A stretch of 64,000 bases of DNA from Guyparkeria sp016278265 (GTDB taxonomy: Bacteria; Pseudomonadota; Gammaproteobacteria; Halothiobacillales; Halothiobacillaceae). A model generated the notes under the pieces. That model was given only the letters and a program-made list of their open reading frames with translations, was not told the origin of the DNA and did no database searches. Below are positions 19,223 to 28,228 of the stretch, piece after piece; positions within the stretch are counted from its first letter, which is position 1, and every line of letters begins with the position of its first letter. Location of the stretch: assembly GCF_044582145.1 (NCBI RefSeq), contig NZ_JBDODO010000005.1. One strand, written 5' to 3'. Position numbers and translations under genes: made by a program.

Positions 19223-21949
19223 ATGCAACACACCGTGCAACGCCTGTTGTTCGGCACCATCTTGTTAGCGGCGAGCCAGTCCCCGATCCATGCCCAGCCC
19301 TGGGCGAGTGAAGATCGACTGATCAGTATCGGCGTGCTCACCATCACCAGTAAGGAAGAGGCGCAGGCGCGCTGGAATCCGACCGCCGACTACCTCAGTG
19401 ACCGCATCGAGGGAACACGGTTCGAGATCCGGCCGCTGTACCTACAGGAAGTGGCGCGTGCCGTCCGGCAGAACGAATTGCACTTCGTGCATCTCCAGCC
19501 GCTTCAATTCGTCCAGTTGCGTGCCGACTACGGCCTTGAAGCATTGGCCACCCGCGTGGTCAATGGGGCGGACAGCCCGAGTAATCGCTTCGGTTCAGTG
19601 ATCGTTAGGCTGTCTGATCGCAATGAGATCAACGACCTTGCTGACTTGCAGGGGGCGATCGTCGCGGGGGTGGCACCCAATGCCCTTGGGGCGTGGATCC
19701 TTGGTGCCGAGGAGATCGAGCGGGCCGGGCTCTCGATCGATGACGACATCCTGCCCCTGTTCGTCGGCCTACCCATGAGCAACGTGCTTGGCGCGGTCGC
19801 AGCCGGCCGGGCGGATGCCGGAATTGTGCGGGCCGACGTGCTCACGCGGGAAATCGAGGCCGGGCATTATTCACCCGAGACATTCCACGTGCTCAACCGC
19901 GTCAGTGAACCGGGTTATCCGCATGTCCTCTCGACTCGGCTGGTACCACAGTGGCCGTTGGCCGTGACGTCCCGAGTGGAGCCGGGCTTGCGCCAACAAG
20001 TCCGTTCGGCGCTGCTCTCGATGCCGGCCGATTCTGCCCCCATCCGTGTCGCCAACATCTCCGGCTGGTCCGAACCGGCTGATTACGGTGACCTCGAGGC
20101 GCTGGCCGATCGATGGCTGACGCCACCGGTAAGCGTGGTCGATTGGTTGCGTGCCCATTGGTGGGTCGTGCCCGTCGGTTTGAGTGTGGTTTTGTCCCTC
20201 TTGCTCTGGCAGCAATGGAGAGCCCGCAGCCTTCTGGCCCGGCGCGAACGCGAGCACCGGGCCGCACTGACCGCGATGCACGATGGTGTCGTGACGCTCG
20301 ACGGGGAGGGACGCATCCAGTTTCTCAACCCCTCGGCCGAGCGGTTGCTTCCCGAGGGAATGCAGCCGGTTGACGCCATGGGTCTGCGACTGACGGATGT
20401 GTTCGCGTTGATGTTGCGCCATGACTCTCATGACTTTTCCCTGACCAGCATGATTGAACAGCTTGCGACCCGCGGTTGGGTGGAATACGCGGTGATCCTG
20501 GCGCATGGCTATCCCCGTCGGGTGCTCAACCTGACGGCCGCACGGATGGACGATATTGGTGATCACGGCGAGGTTCAGCGGCTGGTCGTTTCAATGATGG
20601 ACATCACCGAGCTTGACGAGACCAGCCGTCAGTTGGCCTATCGCGCCACGCACGACGAGCTCACCGGCCTGCTGACGCGACGCCATTTCCTTGATCAGAT
20701 CGAGTCGCGGATGCAACCCACTGATTCAAACCAGCATGGTGAAGCCGGAACACTACTCTGGATCGATCTGGATCATTTTCGCCTGGTAAACGAAGGAGGT
20801 TCGCATCGGATGGGCGACGAGCTGGTCCGACGTCTGGCGGGCCACCTCCGGGTCATGCTGCCGCCCAATACGCCGGTGGGGCGCCTCGGTGGTGACGAGT
20901 TCGGCATCTACCTGGCCGCCTCGGCCGGTAATGGTTGGCCGGAACGAATACTTCAGGCGATCCGGGAGTTCCGTCTCGATGGAGACGATCAGGCGTTGCG
21001 CACGTCGGCCAGCATCGGGGTGCGCGAGATGGCCGCCGGCGGGGGCTACAACGCCGCCACGGTCCTAGAAGAGGCCGAATCGGCCTGTGTCACCGCCCAA
21101 AAGCTTGGCGGTAACCGGCTGGTGGTGTTCGAGGAAAATGGTGACCAGCGGTCCTTGCGCCAAAGCGATTTCGCCGAACTTAACCGTCTCAAGCATGCCG
21201 TCGAACAGGATCGGTTCGTGTTGCATGCCCAGGAAATCCACCCCATCGGCCCTGCCGGAACCGACGGGATACGTCTCGAGGTGTTGCTGCGACTGGCCGG
21301 AGAAGATGGCCGGATCGGCTCGCCGGCCCCTTTGATCGAGCTGGCCGAGCGATTCAACTACATGCCGCAGATCGACCGCTGGGTGGTCCGCCGGACACTC
21401 CAGACCTTGCGTGATCATTTGGTCGACGGTGCCGCACCGCCAACGCGATTGACGATCAATCTCTCCGGCCAGTCGATGAAGGATGGTGAGCTGGTCAGCT
21501 TTGTCCGGGACGAATTGCGACGCTATGAGGTCGATCCAACGTGGTTATGCTTTGAAATCACCGAGACCTCGGCCATCGCGAATTTTGATCAAGCGGCCGA
21601 GCTGATAGCCTCGCTGCGTGAGCTCGGTTGCCTGGTGGCACTGGACGATTTCGGTGGTGGCTTGATCTCGTTCGAGTTTCTTCGCCGACTCAGGCCGGAC
21701 ATCGTCAAGATTGACGGCAAGCTGGTCTGCGACCTGGAGCACGATCGAGTCGCGGCCGTGATCGTCGAGTCCATTCACGACGTGGCGCGAGTCATGGGAG
21801 CCCGTACGGTGGGTGAGTGGGTGGAAACGCCGACCACATTGGCGCAACTCGAGCGCATTGGGGTCGACTTTGTGCAGGGCTACCTGCTGCATCGTCCGGA
21901 ACCATTGGTCGAGCGACTCGCCGCGGAGCGACAGGCACTGACTGGCTGA
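19223..21949 (+). CDS. PhnD-like sensor fused to PAS, GGDEF and EAL domains (copy 1)
   Basis: The protein is 908 residues from the ATG at 19223. A signal peptide occupies residues 1-25 (ends IHAQPW). A phosphonate/phosphate-binding PhnD-like periplasmic domain runs from about 30 to 300, with SIGVLTITSKEEA and GVAPNALGAWILGAEE. A membrane helix at 313-331 precedes a PAS domain (340-460). The GGDEF domain has RLGGDEF intact at 554-560. The EAL domain has EVLLRL in place of EALLR (686) but keeps INLSGQS, FEITET, ALDDFGGG, KIDGKL and GEWVET. It should be a membrane c-di-GMP enzyme controlled by a periplasmic ligand, plausibly with diguanylate cyclase and phosphodiesterase activity. An upstream frame extension is ruled out because it crosses the argG terminator. 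A paralogue follows. Confidence 0.9.
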   Translation: MQHTVQRLLFGTILLAASQSPIHAQPWASEDRLISIGVLTITSKEEAQARWNPTADYLSDRIEGTRFEIRPLYLQEVARAVRQNELHFVHLQPLQFVQLRADYGLEALATRVVNGADSPSNRFGSVIVRLSDRNEINDLADLQGAIVAGVAPNALGAWILGAEEIERAGLSIDDDILPLFVGLPMSNVLGAVAAGRADAGIVRADVLTREIEAGHYSPETFHVLNRVSEPGYPHVLSTRLVPQWPLAVTSRVEPGLRQQVRSALLSMPADSAPIRVANISGWSEPADYGDLEALADRWLTPPVSVVDWLRAHWWVVPVGLSVVLSLLLWQQWRARSLLARREREHRAALTAMHDGVVTLDGEGRIQFLNPSAERLLPEGMQPVDAMGLRLTDVFALMLRHDSHDFSLTSMIEQLATRGWVEYAVILAHGYPRRVLNLTAARMDDIGDHGEVQRLVVSMMDITELDETSRQLAYRATHDELTGLLTRRHFLDQIESRMQPTDSNQHGEAGTLLWIDLDHFRLVNEGGSHRMGDELVRRLAGHLRVMLPPNTPVGRLGGDEFGIYLAASAGNGWPERILQAIREFRLDGDDQALRTSASIGVREMAAGGGYNAATVLEEAESACVTAQKLGGNRLVVFEENGDQRSLRQSDFAELNRLKHAVEQDRFVLHAQEIHPIGPAGTDGIRLEVLLRLAGEDGRIGSPAPLIELAERFNYMPQIDRWVVRRTLQTLRDHLVDGAAPPTRLTINLSGQSMKDGELVSFVRDELRRYEVDPTWLCFEITETSAIANFDQAAELIASLRELGCLVALDDFGGGLISFEFLRRLRPDIVKIDGKLVCDLEHDRVAAVIVESIHDVARVMGARTVGEWVETPTTLAQLERIGVDFVQGYLLHRPEPLVERLAAERQALTG

Positions 21950-22085
21950 ACTCGTCGGCCCAGCTTTCAAAGGGCGGGTATTTGACGCCCCGCCGACCGG
22001 GTCGGTTCGGGGATTGATCCTCGTGGATGCGATCATTCCTGTATCAGCGACTGATCATCAAGGAATCATTGATAATGACGATTAA

Positions 22086-24818
22086 ATGCCGCGACTCGGC
22101 ACGGGTTGTAAATTGCGCATGAGTGGAGTGCAGACCGGTCGACTGTTTGTATTCGCCGGCCAATGGATCGCGTCTGCATTGTTTGCCCTGATATCGATTG
22201 CGCTCGTCGGTCCAGCATCCGCACAGGCAGACAAGGACAGCGCGGCAACGCCGATTCAAATCGGTGTGCTTGCCTACGCAGGCAAGGATGAGGCACTCAA
22301 CCGCTGGCAGGCGACTGCCGACTACCTGAGCGAACGCAACACGGGCTATCGTTTCGTCATCAAGCCCCTCTTTCTCTCCGAGTTGCGCAATGCGTTTGTC
22401 GAAGGGCGACTTGATTTCGTATTGACGCAATCGCTGCAATTCGCGGAGCTGTCCCGACTGGACTCCATATGGCCGTTGGCGACCCTGGTGGTCAAGGGCA
22501 ACGGCCAGCAACTGGAGCAGTTGGGCGCGGTGATCTTCACCCGCCAAGGCACCGGCTTTGTTGAGCTCGATGACCTGGTTGGCGCCCGCATCGCCGGCAC
22601 CAGCCCGAACGCGCTGGGCGGCTGGCTGCTCGGGATGCAGGCGCTGGAGGATTCCGGTCTGGATGTCGAGCGCCAGATCACGCCGATCTTCACGGGATTG
22701 CCATTGGAAGCGGTGGTGGATGCGGTGCTCGATGGCCGAGCGCATGCGGGGGTGGTCCGTTCGAGCTTCTTCCAGCGCTATCTAGAAGCCTATCCCGATA
22801 GCCGATTGGTTCCAGTCGGGCAGGCGAGACGTGAGGGGTTCCCTTACCCCAGCAACACCCCGTTGGTCCCCGAGTGGCCGTTTGCCGCCACCGCCCGGGC
22901 GCCGGACGGACTGGCCGCCAGTGTTGCCCGTCAACTGATCGCGATGCCGGGCGGCACGCCGGCGGCCGAACAGGCGCGTATCGTTGGATGGCGTACGCCA
23001 CTGGACTATTCCATCGTCGACCGGCTGCACGACAAGTGGCTCCCCGAGCCGATCTCACCTGCCTCCCTGCTGCGACATTTCTGGCAGTACCTGGTGCTCA
23101 TTCTGGCGGTGGTTCTCGCCTTGTTTGCCTGGCAGGCGCGGCGAGCCACACGGCGGCTCGGTGCCGAAAAACGTCGTCTCCGACGCGCCTTCTCCGGCCT
23201 GCATACCGGTGCGGTACTGACCGACGCCTCGGGGCATATCCTGCTCACCAATCGAGCGGTCGAGACATTTGCACGCGCGGATCTCGACGGGGAACTGGCC
23301 GGGCGGTCCTTCTGCGAGGTGTTCAACCTCCAGATCGAGGGACTGTCACCGCAGTGTGCGTTCGGTGATCTGGTCGAGCAGATTGAGACCCGAGAGACGC
23401 GCTCGGTCGATGGCATGATCGAACGCAACAATCAGCGATTTGACGTCAATCTCAAGCTCAGTCGGCTGGAGGCTGAGGGCGGCACCCAGTTGCTCGTATC
23501 GATGCTGGATGTCACCGATCTGCGTTCAGCCAATGCCCTGCTGACCTACCGGGCTACCCATGACCGATTGACCGGTGTCCTCAACCGGGAGGCGATGGAG
23601 GAATTTCTTTCCCAGGCCATGCCCGGCAAGGCCCCGCGCAACGAGCCAGTCCATGCCAGTTGCCTGGTCTGGACCGATCTGGACGAATTCCGACTGCTCA
23701 ATGAAATCGGCAGCCGCGAATTGGGCGACCGTATTCTCGCCTCGCTGGCCAGCCACTTCTCGCTTGAATTACCGTCGGACGCCGTTCTTGCTCGCATGGG
23801 GGTCGACGAATTCGCCATTTGGATGCCATTAGCCAGCCGTGACACCTGCGCGCTGGTCGCCCGTGAGGTGCTGGAAATCATTCACTCCTTTCAGCTGCCG
23901 GATGAGCACGAGCATCTGCGGCTCAAGGCTAGTGTCGGCGTGACCCGCATCGACAGCGACGATCTACTGGCCTCGCGCCGGCTGGAGGATGCCGAACGTG
24001 CCTGCCAGAGCGCCCAACGACTGGGCGGCGATCGGGTGGTGCAGTTCTCCGGCGAAGACACCGAATTACTGGAGCGCGAGCAGCAGATCGAACGGTACAA
24101 CGCATTGCAGGCAGCGATTGCCGAGGACCGCCTGGATCTTGCCGCCCAGCGCATCGTCCCGGTAAACGCGGGCACTCCGATCATCCACGAGATGCTCCTG
24201 CGCGTAACTGGCGGCGATGGGCGCCTGCGATTTCCGAGTGAATACATCGAGATCGCGGAAAAACATAATGCCATGGGCGACGTCGATCGCTGGGTGATCC
24301 GCCAGAGCTGCCGCTGGCTCGCCCGCCAGTCCCCGGATAGCGGCACCTTGAGCATCAACCTGTCGGCTCATTCTGTACAGGACCCGGAGATGCTGGATTT
24401 CATCCGCCAGGAGCTCGGCGTCTGGGGTGCGGATCCCGCCCGTGTTGTCTTTGAGATCACCGAAACCGCGGCGATTCTCAATCTCGATCAGGCCGAACGA
24501 TTGATCGGGTCGATGCGTCGAATTGGGTGTCGGTTTGCCCTGGATGACTTCGGCGGCGGTTTCCTTTCATTCGAATACCTGCGTCGCCTCAACCCGGATA
24601 TCGTCAAAATCGACGGGCGACTGATCGAAGACCTGTCACACGATCCCGTGGCCGCGGTAATCGTCTCCGCCATCGTGCAGGTGTCTCGCGTCATGGGCGC
24701 GCAGACCGTGGCCGAGTGGGTGGAAACCGATGACCAATACCGGCGGGTGATCGAGATGGGTGTCGATTACATCCAAGGCTTCTTGCTACATCGTCCGGCG
24801 CCGTTGGACCAGCGTTAA
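22086..24818 (+). CDS. PhnD-like sensor fused to PAS, degenerate GGDEF and EAL domains (copy 2)
   Basis: The 910-residue protein has the same architecture as its neighbour: signal peptide (to about 47), PhnD-like domain (55-320, IQIGVLAYAGKDEA, GTSPNALGGWLLG), membrane helix (334-350), PAS, GGDEF and EAL. The GGDEF site is altered to RMGVDEF (570-576), which probably abolishes cyclase activity. The EAL motif is EMLLRV (702) with the other catalytic residues kept (INLSAHS, FEITET, ALDDFGGG, KIDGRL, AEWVET). It is most likely a phosphodiesterase. An in-frame ATG at 22119 is an alternative start; neither has a good ribosome binding site. It arose by tandem duplication with the gene at 19223. Confidence 0.88.
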   Translation: MPRLGTGCKLRMSGVQTGRLFVFAGQWIASALFALISIALVGPASAQADKDSAATPIQIGVLAYAGKDEALNRWQATADYLSERNTGYRFVIKPLFLSELRNAFVEGRLDFVLTQSLQFAELSRLDSIWPLATLVVKGNGQQLEQLGAVIFTRQGTGFVELDDLVGARIAGTSPNALGGWLLGMQALEDSGLDVERQITPIFTGLPLEAVVDAVLDGRAHAGVVRSSFFQRYLEAYPDSRLVPVGQARREGFPYPSNTPLVPEWPFAATARAPDGLAASVARQLIAMPGGTPAAEQARIVGWRTPLDYSIVDRLHDKWLPEPISPASLLRHFWQYLVLILAVVLALFAWQARRATRRLGAEKRRLRRAFSGLHTGAVLTDASGHILLTNRAVETFARADLDGELAGRSFCEVFNLQIEGLSPQCAFGDLVEQIETRETRSVDGMIERNNQRFDVNLKLSRLEAEGGTQLLVSMLDVTDLRSANALLTYRATHDRLTGVLNREAMEEFLSQAMPGKAPRNEPVHASCLVWTDLDEFRLLNEIGSRELGDRILASLASHFSLELPSDAVLARMGVDEFAIWMPLASRDTCALVAREVLEIIHSFQLPDEHEHLRLKASVGVTRIDSDDLLASRRLEDAERACQSAQRLGGDRVVQFSGEDTELLEREQQIERYNALQAAIAEDRLDLAAQRIVPVNAGTPIIHEMLLRVTGGDGRLRFPSEYIEIAEKHNAMGDVDRWVIRQSCRWLARQSPDSGTLSINLSAHSVQDPEMLDFIRQELGVWGADPARVVFEITETAAILNLDQAERLIGSMRRIGCRFALDDFGGGFLSFEYLRRLNPDIVKIDGRLIEDLSHDPVAAVIVSAIVQVSRVMGAQTVAEWVETDDQYRRVIEMGVDYIQGFLLHRPAPLDQR

Positions 24819-24918
24819 GCCAACCACTGCGCGTGTTCGCATGGCCTGACGCAATCGTCTACAGTCGCGCCCCTCCAGATCAAACACGACTTCGATTCAA
24901 ACTATTGGGAGACGACGC

Positions 24919-25302
24919 ATGCGCATTCTTCACACCATGATCCGTGTCAGTGATCTCGAGAAGTCATTGGCCTTCTATACCGACGTGCTCGGCATGAAAC
25001 TCCTGCGCCAACAGGACTACCCGGCCGGCGAATTCACGTTGGCCTTCGTCGGTTATGGCGAGGAGAGCGAAACGGCGGTGCTCGAGTTGACCTACAACTG
25101 GGGCGATCACCAATACGACCTCGGTGATGGTTATGGCCACATCGCAATCGAGGTTGATGATGTCTACGCGGCTGCCGAGAAAATTGCTGAAAAAGGGGGC
25201 AAGATCCTGCGTGAACCCGGCCCGATGAATGCAGGCTCTACCGTCATCGCGTTCGTCGCGGATCCCGACGGTTATGCCATCGAATTGATCGGTGCGAAGT
25301 GA
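24919..25302 (+). CDS. gloA: Lactoylglutathione lyase (glyoxalase I)
   Basis: The 127-residue vicinal-oxygen-chelate protein starts MRILHTMIRVSDLEKS and contains AVLELTYNWG and GYGHIAIEVDD, together supplying the His and Glu metal ligands. The second half has PGPMNAGSTVIAFVADPDGY. It isomerises the hemithioacetal of methylglyoxal and glutathione. A good ribosome binding site (GGGAGACGACGC) precedes the ATG. A strong terminator follows at 25357, so it is a single-gene unit. Confidence 0.97.
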   Translation: MRILHTMIRVSDLEKSLAFYTDVLGMKLLRQQDYPAGEFTLAFVGYGEESETAVLELTYNWGDHQYDLGDGYGHIAIEVDDVYAAAEKIAEKGGKILREPGPMNAGSTVIAFVADPDGYAIELIGAK

Positions 25303-25340
25303 TGAGAAAAAAGACCACTGTCAAGGCTTGACAGGCGATA

Positions 25341-25555
25341 TTTTCCACATCAAGCAGGGCGCAACATCGGTTGCGCCTTTTTTGTGGACGACGAATCAGT
25401 CAGTTAGCCAACACCAAACGCTAACCCGTTGTTATTAATAACTTCTGCTCGAAGTGCGACAATTTGGTTAAAAATTAACCAATAGCGTCTCCTGCCTTGT
25501 GGGACCGACAATCCTGGGTTTCTTCCACATAGTTATCCACAGTTTCTGTGAAAAA
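25341..25555. other. AT-rich intergenic region with DnaA-box-like sites and palindromes
   Basis: The 495 bases between gloA and the GAPDH gene contain no convincing gene. They hold TTTTCCACA (25341-25349), a perfect TTATCCACA (25533-25541) and, on the minus strand, TTTTTCACA (25547-25555). All three fit TTWTNCACA. Between them lie two perfect palindromes: GTTATTAATAAC (25431-25442) and TTGGTTAAAAATTAACCAA (25464-25482). This is much richer in A+T than its surroundings. It may be a regulatory region for the arsenate operon, a DnaA-titration site, or chance. Further right (25726-25750) there are TATA-rich runs close to the GAPDH start. Confidence 0.4.
25357..25383 (+). terminator. Rho-independent terminator after gloA
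   Basis: GGCGCAAC-ATC-GGTTGCGCC forms a hairpin followed by T6, 55 bases after the gloA stop. Confidence 0.88.
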
Positions 25556-25797
25556 CTTTGTAGGCACGTTTCCAGTCTGATCTCGGCTGAAGTTTGCCGG
25601 TCTGTGTCTCTCACAAATGTGGGTCGAGGGGGGTACTCCGCTGGGGACCGGGGAGCTGTGCGATCAGTGGCACCGAGGTTCATTCGGGAGGTCACACGCA
25701 ACTGTCATATTCACGGCGTATGCTGCTATATATCCTTTATTCCATATACTTAAGCCGCGCAGATTTTGTCCAGCGACACGAACGGGAGAGTTAAAGC

Positions 25798-26811
25798 ATG
25801 GCGATTCGGGTAGGCATCAACGGTTTCGGGCGTATCGGCCGGTTGGCCTTTCGGGCATTGGCCGAACGTCCGGAACTCGATCTCGAGGCGGTGCATGTCA
25901 ACGAAACGGCGGCCGATGCCGCCTGCATGGCCCACCTGACCGAATTCGACTCTGTGCATGGTCGTTGGCAACAATCAATCGCGGGGGAAGGCGACACCCT
26001 GACACTGGCCGGGCGGGATATTCGCTTTACTCAAAGCGAGTCGGTCGAAGGGATCGGCTGGGCCCGCTCCGCGGTCGATGTGGTGATCGAATCGACCGGT
26101 CGCTGGCGGCAGTTCGGCGAGATTACCCCGCATCTGAAGCAGGGCGCGTCCCGCGTCGCGGTGGCCGCCCCGGTCAAGCACGACGACGTGCTGAACGTCG
26201 TGATGGGGGTCAACCACGACCTATTCGATCCCAGCCGTCACAAGGTCGTTACCGCCGCTTCCTGCACCACCAATTGCTTGGCGCCGGTGGTCAAGGTGCT
26301 CCACGAAGGGCTGGGAATCCAGCGTGGCACGATGACCACCATGCACGACCTGACCAACACCCAGGTGGTGGTCGACAAGGGCGACAAGGACTGGCGGCGC
26401 GCCAGAGCGTCATCGATGTCACTTTCCCCCACCACGACGGGGTCGGCGAAGGCCATTGGCGCGATCTTTCCGGAACTCGACGGGCGGCTGAACGGAATGG
26501 CCGTGCGGGTGCCGCTGCTCAATGCCTCGTTGACCGATTTCGTGTTCACGCCGGGACGCTCCACCACGGTGGATGAGGTAAATGGACTTTTGCGCGAGGC
26601 CGCCAACGGGGAGTTGAAGGACATCCTGGGGGTCGAGACCCGCCCACTGGTCTCGGTGGACTACACCAATGACCCGCGCTCCTCGATCATCGATGCGCCG
26701 TCGACCATGGTGATCGACAAGGATCTGGTCAAAGTGTTGGCCTGGTATGACAACGAGTGGGGCTATGCCCAACGGCTGGTCGAACTCGTGTCGATGATCG
26801 GTCGGGCCTGA
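25798..26811 (+). CDS. ArsJ-associated glyceraldehyde-3-phosphate dehydrogenase
   Basis: This 337-residue GAPDH has GINGFGRIGR (NAD loop), SCTTNC with the catalytic Cys at 156, and PTTTGSAKAIG. The C-terminal WYDNEWGYAQR is also present. It diverges from glycolytic Gap (for example ADAACMAHLTEFDSVHGRW near residue 40) and is followed 20 bases later by arsJ. In the known ArsJ pathway this kind of GAPDH uses arsenate instead of phosphate to form 1-arseno-3-phosphoglycerate, which ArsJ exports; the compound then falls apart outside. The pair therefore confers arsenate resistance. Whether this enzyme also serves glycolysis is unknown. No arsR gene is adjacent. Confidence 0.88.
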   Translation: MAIRVGINGFGRIGRLAFRALAERPELDLEAVHVNETAADAACMAHLTEFDSVHGRWQQSIAGEGDTLTLAGRDIRFTQSESVEGIGWARSAVDVVIESTGRWRQFGEITPHLKQGASRVAVAAPVKHDDVLNVVMGVNHDLFDPSRHKVVTAASCTTNCLAPVVKVLHEGLGIQRGTMTTMHDLTNTQVVVDKGDKDWRRARASSMSLSPTTTGSAKAIGAIFPELDGRLNGMAVRVPLLNASLTDFVFTPGRSTTVDEVNGLLREAANGELKDILGVETRPLVSVDYTNDPRSSIIDAPSTMVIDKDLVKVLAWYDNEWGYAQRLVELVSMIGRA

Positions 26812-26831
26812 GACGAGCATCTGGAGTCACC

Positions 26832-28094
26832 ATGCCCCTTGCCATGAATCAGGCACTGCGCCATTACCTCACGATCACCGGCAACTATTGGCTGTTCACC
26901 CTGACCGACGGGGCGATCCGCATGCTGGTAGTGCTGCACTTCTACCAGCTCGGTTACTCGCCATTCGCCATTGCGATGCTGTTTCTCTTCTACGAGTTCT
27001 TCGGCATCGTTACCAACCTGGTGGGTGGTTGGCTGGGGGCACGTATCGGCCTGAACCGAACCATGCAGGTCGGTACCGCTCTGCAGATCGTTGCCTTGCT
27101 GATGCTGACGGTGCCGGATGCCTGGCTGACCGTGGCCTACGTCATGCTGGCCCAAGCGCTTTCCGGCATCGCCAAGGACCTCAACAAGATGTCGGCGAAG
27201 GCCGGGGTCAAGCTGGTCGCGCGCGAGGGGAACGCGCAGTTGTTCCGCTGGGTCGCTTGGATCACCGGCTCGAAAAATGCCTTGAAGGGGGCCGGGTTCT
27301 TCCTCGGTGCCGTGTTGCTGGCGGCCATCGGATTCCAGGGGGCGATGGGGCTGCTTGCCGGACTTTTGCTGATGGGGTTCCTGATGACGCTGACGCTGCC
27401 GGGCGGTTTCGGCGCGATCAAGGCCAAGACCGGCTTTCGGCAGATGTTCGCTCGCAAGCCGTTGATTAACTGGCTGGCTGCGGCCCGACTGTTCCTGTTC
27501 GGCGCGCGCGATGTCTGGTTCGTCGTGGCGCTCCCGGTATTCCTGGTATCGATCGGGTGGGATTTCCACTGGGTCGGGGCGTATCTCGCGCTGTGGGTGA
27601 TCGGTTACGGCGTGGTCCAGTCCGCGGCCCCTTGGTTGCTTGGTGCGCGCCGACCGAAGGACGGACCACGCCTCGGTGGCCAGGGTGATGGCTCACGTGA
27701 TGGTCCGGGTGCCCGCACGGCGGTGATCTGGAGTTTCGCCCTGGTCCTGCCGCTGAGCGCGCTCCTGCTGGCCATTGCCTCTGGGCAGACGGCCGGCTGG
27801 ATCATCACGCTGGGGCTGGCATTCTTCGGCGTGGTGTTCGCGCTCAATTCGGCGACCCACTCGTACCTGGTATTGCGCTATTCGGCCGATGAAAAGGCAT
27901 CGCAAAACGTCGGCTTCTATTACGCCGCCAATGCCGGTGGCCGATTGCTGGGCACGGTGCTCTCCGGGGCGAGCTATCAGTGGCTGGGCATTGCGGGCAG
28001 CCTCGGTTTTGCACTGGCCTTCGTGGTGATTGCGGGCCTTCTGAGTCTGCGACTCGTCGCGCTGGAATCGAGCTTGGGCGGAGAGGGCGACTGA
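26832..28094 (+). CDS. arsJ: ArsJ organoarsenical efflux MFS permease
   Basis: The 420-residue protein has 10-12 membrane segments and ArsJ-specific stretches: TGNYWLFTLTDGAIRMLVVL, FEFFGIVTNL-like FYEFFGIVTNLVGGWLGARI, and SGIAKDLNKMSAKAGVK. It also has LFLFGARDVWFVVALPVFL. The ATG at 26832 follows CTGGAG by 5 bases; longer upstream frames overlap the GAPDH gene. ArsJ exports 1-arseno-3-phosphoglycerate made by the adjacent GAPDH. A hydrophilic insert (about residues 277-298, Gly/Arg rich) lies between transmembrane helices. Confidence 0.9.
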   Translation: MPLAMNQALRHYLTITGNYWLFTLTDGAIRMLVVLHFYQLGYSPFAIAMLFLFYEFFGIVTNLVGGWLGARIGLNRTMQVGTALQIVALLMLTVPDAWLTVAYVMLAQALSGIAKDLNKMSAKAGVKLVAREGNAQLFRWVAWITGSKNALKGAGFFLGAVLLAAIGFQGAMGLLAGLLLMGFLMTLTLPGGFGAIKAKTGFRQMFARKPLINWLAAARLFLFGARDVWFVVALPVFLVSIGWDFHWVGAYLALWVIGYGVVQSAAPWLLGARRPKDGPRLGGQGDGSRDGPGARTAVIWSFALVLPLSALLLAIASGQTAGWIITLGLAFFGVVFALNSATHSYLVLRYSADEKASQNVGFYYAANAGGRLLGTVLSGASYQWLGIAGSLGFALAFVVIAGLLSLRLVALESSLGGEGD

Positions 28095-28228
28095 GCCGTC
28101 ACGCAGCGTCAGCTACCGCTCGATCGCCGGCCAGTCGGATCCTTTGCTCGCTGTTAGAGCGGCCTCCCGCCTTTTACCTTCTACACTCGTTTGCGTGACG
28201 ACGGCGGCAAAGGAGACCGATAGGGGCA

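Noticed and set aside
25303..25797. Chromosomal origin oriC
   Set aside because: Only three DnaA-like boxes, no dnaA, dnaN, mnmG or parAB nearby; kept only as a box cluster.
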